In this document: positions 11,501 through 22,200 of the stretch, piece after piece | Position numbering within the stretch: position 1 is the first letter of the stretch | Layout of the letters: each line of letters begins with the position of its first letter | Notes under the pieces: generated by a model | Database searches by the model: none | Told to the model about the DNA's origin: nothing | The model's input: only the letters and a program-made list of their open reading frames with translations | From: Porpolomopsis calyptriformis | Lineage: Eukaryota; Basidiomycota; Agaricomycetes; Agaricales; Hygrophoraceae | Direction of reading: 5' to 3' | Assembly (NCBI GenBank): GCA_951640195.1 | Contig: OX621176.1 | Location: forward strand, 248,001 to 312,000 | DNA: 64,000 bases | Made by a program: the position numbers and the translations under genes

Positions 11501-12485
11501 GACAGGGAATGGATATCTGCCATAGAGGGCCATTCGTTTTCAAGATGATAGAACGTTCTCGTTAAACCAAGTTCGGTCGAAAGGTAATGTTCGATATCGG
11601 TCTGTACGACGGCTAATTCCACTTCGTGCAAAACGTATCGGCGAGTGATCGGGTTCAGTTCGTTTGATCTGAAGACGGTGGTGATATGGCTTTCTGGGCG
11701 ACTCGTCAATAAGAACTTTAATGGGAATAGTTCATTGACATAACGAGAAAGTGATGATAAGATCACTGAGGTCGTCCCAGCCTCTTTGCACTCATCAAGT
11801 GCATCCAATACAATAATGCATGGAGACATTGAGTTTCTGAGAGTGCGAAGAGGTTTAATGATCAGTTCTTCGAGTTGATATGAAGGAGTCGCATAGCCAA
11901 TGTCGCGATTTGCTTTCATAGCACGAGTAACCTCCGCTCGGAATAAATCGCTGAACATCCCAAGCTGATAGGCGATAGTGGTGAAGATGAGATTCGGATT
12001 GCTGCAATCCGCATCGTCCCGAGAGCAAAAGAAGCTGGCGCCAAGGACACCATGAGCCCGACAGACCTCGGCAACGGTATAAGCAATCGTCGTTTTCCCA
12101 GTCCCGCCCGATCCGTTGATCCAAAAGATACACGTATCCGCAGTAGTATTCGCGTCTGTGTTCACAACCGGACCAAAATCAGGTTGTAGACCGCTGACAC
12201 CAATCCAGCGAAATATCTGATCCAGGATGTCGATCCTTGTCCCTTGTAAGCATCGAGCCCGATCTTTGGAGTTGAAAGGAGCAAAGAGGGCATGTGGAGG
12301 ATGTTCATCTGAAATGCCTTGGTCGATTGCATGGTCCGACAGCTCACTAAGACTCACCTTGATGAGTGCTTTGGTTGTACTGATCACGCCCTGCAAAGTA
12401 GACGGTGCTGTCGTGAATCTGAATGTTAGGCAAGGACATGATGGAGGTGAAGATGAGCGAGTGATTTCCGTATTCGATCGAGACT
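8535..12485. repeat. left arm of a ~3.9-kb inverted repeat carrying NLR-1
   Basis: This segment matches, in reverse orientation, the segment around 36615-40555 that carries NLR-2. The match covers both coding regions and runs into the flanks. At 8540-8640 the minus-strand 3' flank (AAGCTCCTG, CCAGAAAACCATAA, GATTTTTAAACGAC) recurs, reverse complemented, at about 40460-40550. Upstream of the start codons both read GATGGTGAAGATGAGCGAGTGAT-like sequence. Edges are estimated by eye. The two arms face each other across about 24 kb. Confidence 0.75.
8666..12439 (-). CDS. NACHT-WD40 NLR-type receptor (NLR-1)
   Basis: Exons 12358..12439, 10723..12308 and 8666..10672 give 1224 residues. Exon 1 encodes a short N-terminal peptide containing STVYFAGRDQYNQ. 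Exon 2 has the NACHT NTPase with Walker A (GSGGTGKTT), Walker B (IIVLDALDECKE) and the sensor-like LLTSRPES, followed by a helical winged-helix-like region. Exon 3 holds about 12 WD40 repeats of some 42 residues, each ending RLWDAVSG or similar, then a C-terminal cap. This is the STAND/NLR layout of fungal HET-D/HET-E-like proteins: cytosolic switches in which WD40 repeats sense a ligand and NACHT oligomerises. The repeats are very alike, as in fungal NLRs whose repeats are reshuffled. It pairs with NLR-2 as an inverted duplicate. Unlike NLR-3 it has no long helical N-terminal domain. Confidence 0.9.
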
Positions 12486-12539
12486 TTTATTGGCAATGCC
12501 CGCTACCGAAAGAAAAAATATTTTTTCATTGGTCACTTA

Positions 12540-12647
12540 GGGCCTGGACAGTAACGTAGCGTGGCTAACTTTGCCAGCCTAAAAGTGTAGCAAACTCCGC
12601 CAGTTTAGCGCCAAAAAGCTGGCATTGCTAAGCTGCTGTCCAGGCCC
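12540..12647. mobile_element. MITE copy 1 (PIF/Harbinger-like, 108 bp)
   Basis: The element begins GGGCCTGGACAG and ends CTGTCCAGGCCC, a perfect 12-bp terminal inverted repeat that continues imperfectly inward. TTA flanks both sides (12537-12539 and 12648-12650), as a 3-bp target duplication. Length and inner sequence equal the second copy at 12704-12811 except for one visible base. GGGCC-type ends with a TWA target duplication are typical of PIF/Harbinger MITEs. It lies about 100 bp upstream of the NLR-1 start codon. Confidence 0.85.
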
Positions 12648-12703
12648 TTAGTGTTACTCTGTCTAGTTCAAACTTCCCCTTTTCATTCCTTACCACAACG
12701 TTA

Positions 12704-12811
12704 GGGCCTGGACAGTAATGTAGCGTGGCTAACTTTGCCAGCCTAAAAGTGTAGCAAACTCCGCCAGTTTAGCGCCAAAAAGCTGGCATTGCTAAGCTGC
12801 TGTCCAGGCCC
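12704..12811. mobile_element. MITE copy 2 (PIF/Harbinger-like, 108 bp)
   Basis: Same orientation, ends and length as copy 1, 56 bp away, with its own TTA duplications at 12701-12703 and 12812-12814. Near-identity implies two recent insertions, or one insertion and a local copy that kept proper TTA flanks. Confidence 0.85.
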
Positions 12812-12814
12812 TTA

Positions 12815-13173
12815 CGACCATCTTGTTTGGAGCATAGATATAATACATGGAGTAAATGTAGGTTAGAATATCTTCGAGGTCCTTTCTGCAATGAAACCTT
12901 TCGATTTAAAAAACCTGATTTTTGGGAGATACAACCGCAAAAAAAAGTCGCCGGTGTTCGCAGAGAACGCTCCATAAAACCCTCTACCTACAATTATTTT
13001 TGTAAATCACTACTGGGCGTACTTTGTAAAATCTAGTAAGCTGGACCATGTAGAGATTGTCGCATCCAATCCTCTGCATGGTGAATAAACGGCCAGACGA
13101 GCACGGTTTCGATCATACAACTGGAAGATTTTACAAACCAATTAAAAACACGATGACCCTCACCCGAGTGCCG
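12815..13173. other. intergenic, no supported gene
   Basis: Contains scattered short frames only. It separates the MITE pair from the 3' end of CFEM-2. Confidence 0.45.
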
Positions 13174-13795
13174 TTAGCAATGAACGAGAGTAAGACCGAT
13201 GATAGTACCGAATACGACGACTACTCCGGCGATAGCAGCTTCAAATCCAACCTGTACCCTGCCCATCGCCTCACCGGATTTAGCGGAACCCATGTCAAAA
13301 GAAGTACTTTGAATTATAGTCATCGATGGTGACGTGCCAGTTGCTGGTGACTTTGCCGTACTGACAGTATCTGTGATTGGTGGGAAAGAGATTGCGCTAG
13401 AGGTAACTCCTATGACAGGTCGAACACACGTCTCCATGGCAAGACTGCTGAGACACCGACCGTTCGCACATGCAGAATTCATATAGGCTACAGCTTCCTC
13501 TTGCTCCGCGGGAGTGCACGCCGACTCGAGGCACTGCTCTGTGTCATTCACCATGTTGGGGTTCGAGCATATGCACGCGTCTGGGTCGCTGGAATAATCA
13601 CCAGGATCAGCGAAGCTTGTCAACAATGTAAGAGGTACCAACGCACATGAAAGTGCAGTCGACATCGGTTATCGCTGAGTTGATACACTGAATGCCGCAG
13701 CTTGAGAGCTGAAGAGACGCTATGGTCGTGATCGGTGCATTGAGAGCTAGGATAGCGGCTAGGAGGAGGATGATGGGATTAGAATTCGAGAACAT
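13174..13795 (-). CDS. CFEM-domain cell-surface protein (CFEM-2)
   Basis: Exons 13647..13795 and 13174..13588 give 187 residues. Signal peptide (about 1-26), CFEM domain with eight cysteines (SSC, IQC, DC, AC, IC, QC, SAC, SAC), Ser/Thr-rich linker, and a hydrophobic tail (AAIAGVVVVFGTIIGLTLV) for GPI or membrane anchoring. The intron 13589..13646 is at the same site and phase as the GC-AG intron of CFEM-1 but uses GTGCGT. A second, in-frame 51-nt intron (starting gtcggt in the region after NSACANG, ending catag) would match intron 2 of CFEM-1 but its donor is weak, so it was left in. The paralogue lies about 11 kb away beyond the SDR and NLR-1 genes. Confidence 0.85.
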
Positions 13796-13970
13796 GCCTA
13801 GTCGTGTCCAGAAGACTTGAGTGCGTTCTCAGTGAGAGTCCTGGGAGCGAGCCCCACCATCAGCTTGCCAGGTGAGAATTCGGAGGCCAGAACCAAGTGA
13901 TCGGCTCATAACGCCCTTTTCTGGTCAGTCGTTATCAGTTTGGCAAACTTGCCCTTCTCCATCAACCATC

Positions 13971-15488
13971 ATGGCGGAGACTACCTGGACCTACGTCGTA
14001 CGGGACTTCTCTTCCTCCTTACAATACTTGGGGGAAGATATCCAAGGGTCAAGTTCGAATGGGTGGCGGCAGAGTTGTCCAGATGGCTCTGCAGACATCC
14101 TGGGCAAGTCAAACGTAGGAGTTTGCGATTTGTCCTCTGCCCACATCACATCTTATCCAGGGGCATCCGTATCAGTCTATTTCTACGGTAAGTAATAGAT
14201 GTCATTTGGGGTGTAAGTCTCATTCTCACCACTCAGCGCAGGACAAAGTATCCAATTTTTTGGAAATGTCACCCCAGGGATGTCATTCAGGGTGAATGGG
14301 CCGTTAGATCACGGACCACCAACGGGCGAAATCCTGGCAACAGTCACAGATTTGACGCCTGGCGATAATGATGTGACTATCATAGCCGACCCAAAGTCAC
14401 CAGATTCCACTTTATCATTTGAACGCGCTGTCATCACCGTCGGGACAGGACTGACCGGGTGAGTTTCATTGTCTTACGGATTTGTCTGCTTCTATCTGAT
14501 GTCGTATTTTCATACTGAGTAGTGCAACTGTCACTCGTTCAATTATCCAAGATGACGATCCGTCGCTGACATACACCCCAGCATCTGCTTGGTCTTCCGT
14601 AACTTTCGACTCCCGCGGGATTCAACATACACCTTCAAACACAACTTGGCATCAGCTTGATCAAGGTTCCACGGGTTCAATTAACATTTCATTTACAGGA
14701 AAGTACCATCTCCATCTGCTTGTTCCCTGTCTTGACCCTTAAGCAGGACAAGCCATTCTCGTGCATGGACTCTTCTGGTCCTGGTTCGATTCACCTTACA
14801 CAGTCATTTTAGATGACCAGCAACCCCTAGAACTCACCGGCAACCCCTCCATCCAAGCCACATCACTCGATGTTATGTGCACCGATGATCTGATGTTCTT
14901 CCAAGCCAACCTTTCAGACGGTCCGCACACATTGATCATGGAAAAGCAGAGCGTTGGTGTGATGGCCTTGGATTACGTCGAAATCATCGCCGTTTCTGGT
15001 GGCTCACCGTATGCCAACTTTCTTTGTTGTCTATTCTTAAGTCTGACTCAATTGCCTGCTTTTCTCCCTCTCCGCTTAGGGTTAACGGGACAGGATCGGG
15101 ATCCCCTTCTGGTTCACCGTCTACCAGCAACACAAACCGACCGCAGTTGGGAGTCATCCTCGAGTCTGTGCTAGGCGCGATCGTAGTATTGCTTCTTCTG
15201 GTAGCCTTCTTCATCCGCCGTCGCAACAGTCGCAGCAAGCTCCATCTCAAGGGTTTCGGGCTCGCGGTGCCCCTTTCGACTAGATCCAATAGGAAGGAGC
15301 GGCAAACAGTCTCTCAAGGTGTCAAGGAAAGTGGGCTTCCAGGCTTGCCTGCGCAGGGACATCAAGGTGTGGCAAAGAAGATCAGAGCCGTGCAAAGACT
15401 GGTTGTTTGGGACGTCAGAGCAATCATAAGGAGGCTTTTCGGAAGGTTGAATGAGGATTTAGGCGCGCTGCCATCAGAAAGACACTAA
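13971..15488 (+). CDS. single-pass membrane protein with tandem beta-sandwich-like ectodomain (TM-A)
   Basis: Five exons: 13971..14187, 14242..14458, 14523..14698, 14747..15008, 15080..15488; 426 residues. The first ~290 residues form two similar blocks ending in patterns like ILVHGLFWSWFDSPYTV and PHTLIMEK, a layout common in Agaricomycete membrane proteins with galactose-binding-like folds. A Ser/Gly/Thr-rich stalk, one transmembrane helix (IVVLLLLVAFFI) followed by RRR, and a ~90-residue cytoplasmic tail follow. No N-terminal signal peptide is visible although the start MAETTW is shared with TM-B. The fourth junction fits only if exon 3 ends at 14698 and the intron starts GAAAGT, a GA-AG intron seen at the same place in all three paralogues. 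Ligand and role are unknown. Confidence 0.78.
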
Positions 15489-15939
15489 CGACAATATGCA
15501 GTAGCAATTCCCGATTGCTGTCTATTATGGTAATGATTTATGTACAATAGGCGTGGCTTCTTGGTGCCTGAAAGCGGAAGATCAGCCGAAAAGGTGATAA
15601 CATCACGAACATCGTGATTTGCTCCACTGCCTCGAGCACCATCTCCTCAGGCGTCTGTTCCCTGATGATGGCACTTTCTACGGGACTGAGAGAGGTTCCC
15701 CGGGGCGTCCGCGCTGCGAGGTAACATGCGCGTCGAATCCAAGGTGGGAACACCTCCAAAGCCACATCAAAACCTGTGCCCGGATGCAAATGGCGCCAAT
15801 CTCACAATCCTCGGGTACGTAATGGCCAAAACCAAATTATCGGCTCGCAAAGTCCTTTTATAGTTTTTGTATCAACTGTTGAGTGAAAAGGGTTTCGGAC
15901 ACAGCCCTATCACTCGGATTCGGTCCTCCATCAACCGCC
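15489..15939. other. intergenic region between TM-A and TM-B
   Basis: No gene was supported. The last 100 bases (cggctcgcaaagtccttttatag... before the TM-B start) resemble the region just upstream of TM-A, consistent with tandem duplication including the promoter. Confidence 0.45.
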
Positions 15940-17952
15940 ATGGCGGAAACCGTCTGGACATACACCATACAGGACTTCTCTCCTCTCCTGGAATACTCTG
16001 GGAGCACCAACCAAACCACAGGATTGAATCCTGCATGGCAGCAGAGCTGCCCATCAGGCAATGCAGCCATAACCCCAGGAATTTTCGGACCTTCCACAAC
16101 CGTAACAATTTGCGATCTGTCTTCCGTTCACACCACCTCTGTGGAAGGAGCAACAGTATCTGTCTCATTCTACGGTGAGTAGTAGGCGTCACTTGCACGT
16201 GGATGTAGTCTCTTTTTCTCACCATTCAGGGAAGGACAATCTATCCAGTTCCTGGGGGGTGTCACCTCCGGAATGTCATACAAAGTAACTATTGATGGGT
16301 CAACAGAAAATGGGTCACCAGTCGACTCGATCCTAGCAACGATCGATAATCTGTCTCCTGGAAATCACACCGCCAGTATCACCGCCAGCCCAATGTCCTC
16401 AGGTTCCGCCTTATCTTTCGATGGTGCTGTCGTTACTGTCGGTACAGGACTGACCGGGTGATTTTAGTTTCCTTGCAGAACCCTCTGTCTTCATCTCACT
16501 CTCCATTTCATACTGATTAGTGCAAATGTCGTTCGTTCTGTCGTCCAGGATGACGATTCGTCATTGATATACACATTGGCGTCCTCTTGGTTCTCCGATG
16601 CCTTTGACTCCTACGGGATTCAGCACGCGCTTTCAAACAAAACCTGGCACCAGGTTAACGCGGCTACCGTTGGTTCCGTCAGAATTCCATTCACAGGAAA
16701 GTATTAATATTATCCAGCCTTCCAATGTCCTGTACGTTCTTATTGTTTGCCCTCGTCCCTCAACAGGACAAGCCATTCTGGTATATGGAGTCTCCAGGTC
16801 CTGGTCTAATTCACCATACACGGTCTCTTTAGATGACCAGCCTCGCACAACGCTCTATGGAAACGCTGCCCTGAGCAGCTCCCAGCCAAATGCTATGTTC
16901 ACTGATGGATTGTTATTTTCCCATGCAAACCTTTCGGGCGGTCCTCATACATTGGTTATGGACAATGCGGATGGCAATGGAGTGGTGGCGCTAGACTACG
17001 TCGAAATAATTACCATTTCTGGTGGCTCACCGTGCGCCGTCTTTCTTTTCGTAATCCATTGTAGCTCTGACTGGTGGTTTTGTTGTCTCTCCTTCCGTAC
17101 AGGTTTCAAGGCTCAACATCAGGTTCATCCGGGTCCCCATTCAGCCCTCCTCCTGTACACTCTTCCAGCCATAAAAGTCAGTTGAAGTTGGGAATCATCC
17201 TGGGGCCTGTTTTCGGGGCCATCATGTTATTGCTTGTTCTGGCAGCGGCGTTCTTCATCCACCGTCGCCGCGTCCGCAAGGCATATCTCAAGGGTTTGGA
17301 AAATGCAATGCCCACCACATTCGATGCTACATTCGCTTTGCCATCCCCCACCAGGCCAGCAAAAACCATGAGCGGTCTGGCATCCGACGGTGACCCTTCT
17401 TTAGCTACACCGAGCATGCCAATACAGAGGGAAGGGTGGCCGCGTTTGACCTCTACCGCTCTGTCTACCCCTCCCCCCCCTGCCGCTCCCATGACACCCG
17501 TCACGCCAAGACGTCGGGAAGGACCTCGTTCGACGACCCCCAGCACCACTTCCATTCCCCGTCCACCTGCTACTCCCACGACGCCCATCACACCGAGGCG
17601 CAGGGAAGGGCAGCAGCCTCTGGGGCCCTCCGCTGTTCTTCCTTCGGTTGCTCCCACGACAGAGGAGCAACAAGTAATCGACATCGTCCCTCAACCCGCT
17701 ACCTTGGAAGGAGGTCAGCAGCAACAGGAACCCATGGGCCGGCCTTCTGCCGCGCAGAATTATCAGGGAGAGTTGGAAGAAGAGCTCCGAACGGTGCAAA
17801 GGCTTGTTGCCAGAGATCCTGCCGAACTTTCGCAACGCTTGCCTGCACGGGGTAGTGGGAGTGAGTCTTCGAGGGACATCAGATCGACACTGTGGCGGAT
17901 TGTTGATAGGCTGCAGGAGGTGTTGGACCCGCCGCCAGATTATGAGTCGTGA
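15940..17952 (+). CDS. single-pass membrane protein, paralogue (TM-B)
   Basis: Five exons: 15940..16174, 16235..16457, 16521..16696, 16767..17031, 17103..17952; 582 residues. Ectodomain as in TM-A, then a Ser/Pro stalk, a transmembrane helix (MLLLVLAAAFFIH) and a long cytoplasmic tail. The tail holds two tandem TP-rich segments (PMTPVTPRRREG, PTTPITPRRREG) and a conserved C-terminus (ELRTVQRL... DRLQEVLDPPPDYES). The conserved tail end is the sequence scattered as remnants through 19-32 kb. The exon 3/4 junction again needs a GA-AG intron (16697..16766). An in-frame upstream ATG at 15883 exists, but the start at 15940 (MAETVW) matches TM-A. The tail suggests signalling contacts; this is inference. 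Confidence 0.8.
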
Positions 17953-18198
17953 AGTGAGCTTTTGGATGGTCTGACTACTATGCAAAGAGAATGTCAACTT
18001 TATTCCATAGCAACCTGTATAATCTATCAAGCATTACGCGAGAGAAATCTATTCTAACCCGCGACAACATTCCTTCCAAGGCTTGTATTCAAAACGAAGT
18101 GTATGATCGATATCCTTTATGGTTCATCGTTATTCGAGAAAAGGTTATCAGAAACATACTCATTATTTCACATCAACTGGCCTTCTCCATCAACGATC

Positions 18199-19611
18199 AT
18201 GATGGACACGAGGACCTACACCATACAAAATTTCTCCCCTTTCCTGCAATATTTATATGATAGCAGCCAAGGCACGAGAGGTGTTTTTCGGGAAAACTGT
18301 CCGAGGCTCTGCGGTTTTCGCGTATGAAGGCGTGGATACCGCAACCATTTGCCATCTTGATTCCCCCCATACTATGGTAAGCTGCTCAGATGATGTCAAA
18401 TCTCGTCTCACATCTCGGAACAGGACAAGCTATCCAACTCCTTGGAAATGCCATGTTGATGGGTGGATGCACAATCGATCATCACGGGGCGAGGTCCTGC
18501 CGTCGATCACTAATCTGTCGCCCCAAAGTCATACCATGGTCATATCGGTGGAGATAGTGTGCTCGGGTGACTCTATGGGATTTCTAACCTCGTCATACTG
18601 TGTTTCTTCAGATCACTCTGCGTTTACTGATGTTATATACTAGCGCGACCCCTTGACCTCCGAGTTTCACCGGATTCCATTCTCACTTCCAAATACAACC
18701 TGGCACTAGATTGAAGGGCAATATCTCTATTCCATTCAAAGGAAAGTACATATTTTCTACTAAACAGGGCAAGCCATTCTCGTGCATGGACTCTCCTGAC
18801 CCAGAATTAGCACGCCCTACACAGCCCCTGTAGATCATTAGTCTGCCATAACCCTTTACGGAAATGGCGCCCTCGGCAACTATTCGTTGTGTACACGGAT
18901 GGTCTGATATTCTTTCAAGCAAAATATCAGGTTCTTCCCGTCTCACCAACGTCCAGCCACAAAAGACAATCGCAATTGGGAATCATCATTGGCTGTGTAC
19001 TTGGTATTTCATATTATCCCTCGTTCTAGCTGCCTACGTTATCCACGAGCGCGACTGACCTCTCTCAAGGGCTTGAAACAGGCTGGCGGAATTTCAACGC
19101 CCGATGTAACGACCACCTCTTCTTGATCCCTCATCCCGCCCAAGAGCCCTACCAACAACCAGGTTTCTGACAGCGGCTCTTCTACAGTTGCAGTCACGGC
19201 CGGACCTATCATATTACAGTGGGAAGGATGGCCCCATTTGGCCCCCCTCACCGCCCGTCCTCCATCCACAGCCCCCGCAGCAGAGGAGTAACGGGCGATC
19301 AATGTCGCTCATCAGTCTTGTCGTCCGAGAAAGAGGTCCTCAGCAGGAAGTGGAACATCCGAGCTTGCCTGCCGTTGCGGTTGCTGCGCAGGATCCTCGC
19401 AGCCGGCTCGAAAGACGAACTTGGGGCAGTCCAGAGGCTGATCGCAGTTGGATACTCCACGGAGAATTTGCAGCGTGTGCCCAGCACGCACGACGGGATG
19501 GGAGGGTGACTATGAGTGATAGCACAGGTGGGCCTCTGCAGGACAACGCTGCAGGAGATTGCCAACAGGTTGCAGGAGGAGTTAGACCCACCGCCGGAGT
19601 ATTGGTCTTAA
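18199..19611 (+). pseudogene. third copy of the TM family, decayed (TM-C)
   Basis: It starts like its neighbours (MMDTRTYTIQNFSPFLQY) but the frame breaks within 45 codons. Later blocks appear in other frames: GQAI-type junction with the same GAAAGT donor near 18740, a decayed transmembrane segment near 18980-19040, and the tail ending LQEELDPPPEYWS with a stop at 19609-19611. There are several stops and a deletion in the ectodomain. It marks the start of the duplicated array: from here on only the tail portion of the family recurs. Confidence 0.75.
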
Positions 19612-19655
19612 AGTGTATATATTATCATTTGGCTGTCGATTTAGACTGCTTGGAA

Positions 19656-20065
19656 TAGTGTACCGGGAAATAGGTCTGGCCCCCAAATTCACCAGCAAAT
19701 TTCCCCAGCTGTCCTCAATGACCTAATTCACCCAGCGTGAATTAGAGCAAATTTGCTGGGAATCACGTGGGCCTGAAAGTTTGCTATTTTGCGCAAATTT
19801 ACGGTGAAATTGGGCAAATTTGCGTTGATATCGCCTCGACATTGGCTTGTACAATTCTACGTATCATATAATCTACCATTTGTTCTGTTAATGAAAAAGC
19901 CATGAAGGTGGTAGTCACTTGTAGCAGATATTTTATTTCCAAATCGCATTACTCAGCCTTTCATAGAGCGCTACTAATTCACCCTAATTCACCAGGTATT
20001 TGAGCCGTGACCAATTTCACCAAGCAAATTTACGCAAATTTGCCTGACCTATTCCCGGTACACTA
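19656..20065. mobile_element. hAT-type MITE, 410 bp
   Basis: Ends are inverted repeats (TAGTGTACCGGGAA at left; TTCCCGGTACACTA at right, continuing with GGTC/GACC). An 8-bp direct duplication GCTTGGAA lies at 19648-19655 and 20066-20073. The paralogous unit at 22167-22174 shows the empty site with a single GCTTGGAA, proving insertion. Eight-base duplications with TAG-N-G ends are typical of hAT elements. The interior is AT-rich with repeated GCAAATTT-like words and no coding frame. Confidence 0.9.
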
Positions 20066-20100
20066 GCTTGGAAGTCCACCCCCACAGACCGGCACCGGCA

Positions 20101-20325
20101 ACTCACAACCAAACGCCTCGCACGACTACAAAACAAGAGAGATTTTTCACTTAACGCCGCACAGGACATGAGTATATGGGCGACTATATATACGACCGTT
20201 CCATACCCTCCGAAGACATCAGATGCCCTTGGAGAGAAACCATTGCAGTCACGCCGACATATCATTCGAGAGTGCCCACAATACGAGGACCTCCGGCAGG
20301 TATTCCCGGGGGAGCGGTGACCTGA
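20101..20325 (+). pseudogene. non-LTR retrotransposon relic (RNase H C-terminal fragment), copy 1
   Basis: Two frames carry pieces of the end of a LINE-type ORF2: RRTGHEYMGDY... PSEDIRCP in one and HIIRECPQYEDLRQVF in the next, a motif order found at the C-terminus of many fungal LINE polyproteins. A frameshift lies between them. The same relic recurs in the next unit, so it predates the duplication. Confidence 0.55.
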
Positions 20326-20519
20326 ACCAACCCAATCAAGCGTAGGTCTGCGTATCAAGAAACCACCCCAACCAACTCTCAATTCACGAAACTATTCTGT
20401 GTTCAAAGCTCCAGAGTCTACTCCTTCAATTGCTTGTAAATAGTGTAGAACTAGCCACCGCATCTTCGCACTCACGTCTGCAGTATATATATATAAGCAT
20501 CGGATGGAAAATACATTGA

Positions 20520-21289
20520 TCATGTCTGAACCGGCTTCTTCTTCTTTTTGAATACCCCTTTTACCCATCTAAATGCACCGACCGCGGCCTTATATAACCC
20601 CTCGGGACCCCCATAAGCCTGCGCATTGATTTTATCCACTTGTTTGTTGAACAGTACCCAGCAACGCTCTTCAGCTTTCTTCAGAGCATCTGGATTATTC
20701 TGGTTAATCGTCCTAGCCACCCGTAGGCACTGTTGAAAGGTGTAAATTCAATCGCGACGAGATATATTAAAATTGGACGCACCTCTTTCCGCGACCGTTC
20801 CGCTATTGTGCGTCTGTCCTTGGGACCGTGGGGCCCGGGGTTCTCATGGGCATCCGCTTCAATGATCATAAGATTAATATCAAAACTAGACGCACAGTAT
20901 TATAAGCAGGTGATCCAATGTCTGAGTTCAGGAATGGCACGTTCCCTGCACCCTCTGGGTCTCCATGTGTTTCTATTTGGCTACAAAGAGAGTTGGAGAG
21001 CATCAAATGAGAAGCATTGGATCCACCTACTCTGACGATGACAATGCCGTTGACGGCGTCTGTTGACCGTGGCTGGCTGGCCCTAAGCTACAAAGAGTTG
21101 AAGAGCATCAAATGAGAAGCATTAAATTTACCCAGGTGGTGGAGGCAGGTGTGAGGTTCCGGCTTGCGGATGGCTACAAAGAGTTGAAGAGCATCGAATG
21201 AGAAGCATTAAATCTACCTACCTCATTGGGTAGGGCAAGGCCCCTGCGTTCAGGGGGAGAGCGAGCGTAAGAATGGATGGCAAATACAT
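20520..21289 (-). CDS. small secreted protein SSP1
   Basis: Six exons: 21222..21289, 21132..21173, 21031..21087, 20896..20980, 20783..20842, 20520..20729; 173 residues. Signal peptide MYLPSILTLALPLNAGA then LPYPMR. The middle exons are Gly/Pro/His-rich and low in hydrophobics. The last exon opens with Cys at a C-x21-C module (CLRVARTINQN... ERC), and the C-terminus is Lys-rich (FKKKKKP). Three introns (21174..21221, 21088..21131, 20981..21030) are copies of one sequence, so the 5' part grew by exon-intron duplication. Function unknown; effector-like by size, secretion and divergence. All exon phases agree. Confidence 0.7.
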
Positions 21290-21784
21290 AGAAAATATCG
21301 ATAACAAGGGGAGGGGGGTGACCAGCACTACCGATTTTCAATAGGAAAATCACATTTTTATAGAAATCTGCTTAATTGAAATTAATGTGTGTTTTACGTA
21401 ACAAGCTCTAGCGCCGCTCTTCGACGGCAGTCAACCTTGTTGCCATGCATGTGAATGTGATATAAGAAAGAGTTTGATATTTTATTGCTTGCATTAAATA
21501 CAATTTCTTGGTGTAAGTTGTCGAAAAAAAAAGGAATCATAAACAAATGTTGATTGTACACATAAACGAGAGAACGAGATCGATCTACAAGAGCCGATGT
21601 TGATAATTCGACGATCGTATGTTCACACAGCATCCAAGTGAGTTTCTCCGTCTTGAAGATGAACAATTGATAAGGACGAGTGTGAGCATAACAATAGACT
21701 GAACCAAAATGGAAATGAGAGACCGACGAAAGAAGAAACCCGAGTGAAGAGACCAAGACTCCCATGAAAAATTGCGTGGTCCAG

Positions 21785-22120
21785 CATAATTGTGCAACTA
21801 ACAATGGCCCTTCCACAGCCATGGCTAGTTATCAGGATGACCCTATCACTACTTATCTTCCATCATTAGGCCCTAATCCAGGAAGGTCCTCGGTGGAAGG
21901 TGGAATGTCCGAGCCTTGCCGGGATCCTCGCCGCCAGCTGGAAGATGAACTTGGGGCAGTCCAGAGGCTGATCGCAGTTGGATACTCCACGGAGAATTTG
22001 CAGTGTGTGCCCAGCACGCACGACGGGATGGGAGGGGGACTATGAGTGGTAGCGCAGGTGGGTCTCTGCAGGACAACGCTGCAGGAGGAGTTAGACCCAC
22101 CGCCGGAGTATCGGTCTTAA
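21785..22120 (+). pseudogene. TM-family tail remnant, unit 1
   Basis: Encodes RRQLEDELGAVQRLIAVGY and, in another frame, LQEELDPPPEYRS just before 22120, matching the cytoplasmic tail end of TM-B/TM-C. No ectodomain or membrane helix precedes it. A short open frame MASYQDDPITTYLP leads into it; whether it is expressed is unknown. Confidence 0.6.
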
Positions 22121-22200
22121 AGTGGATCTGTTGTATATATTTATCATTTGGCTGTCGATTTAGACTGCTTGGAAGTCCACCCCAACGGACCGGCACCAGC

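Noticed and set aside
13440..13492. A second intron in CFEM-2
   Set aside because: It would be in frame and at the position of CFEM-1 intron 2, but its donor (GTCGGT) is weak; it was left unspliced and noted as possible.
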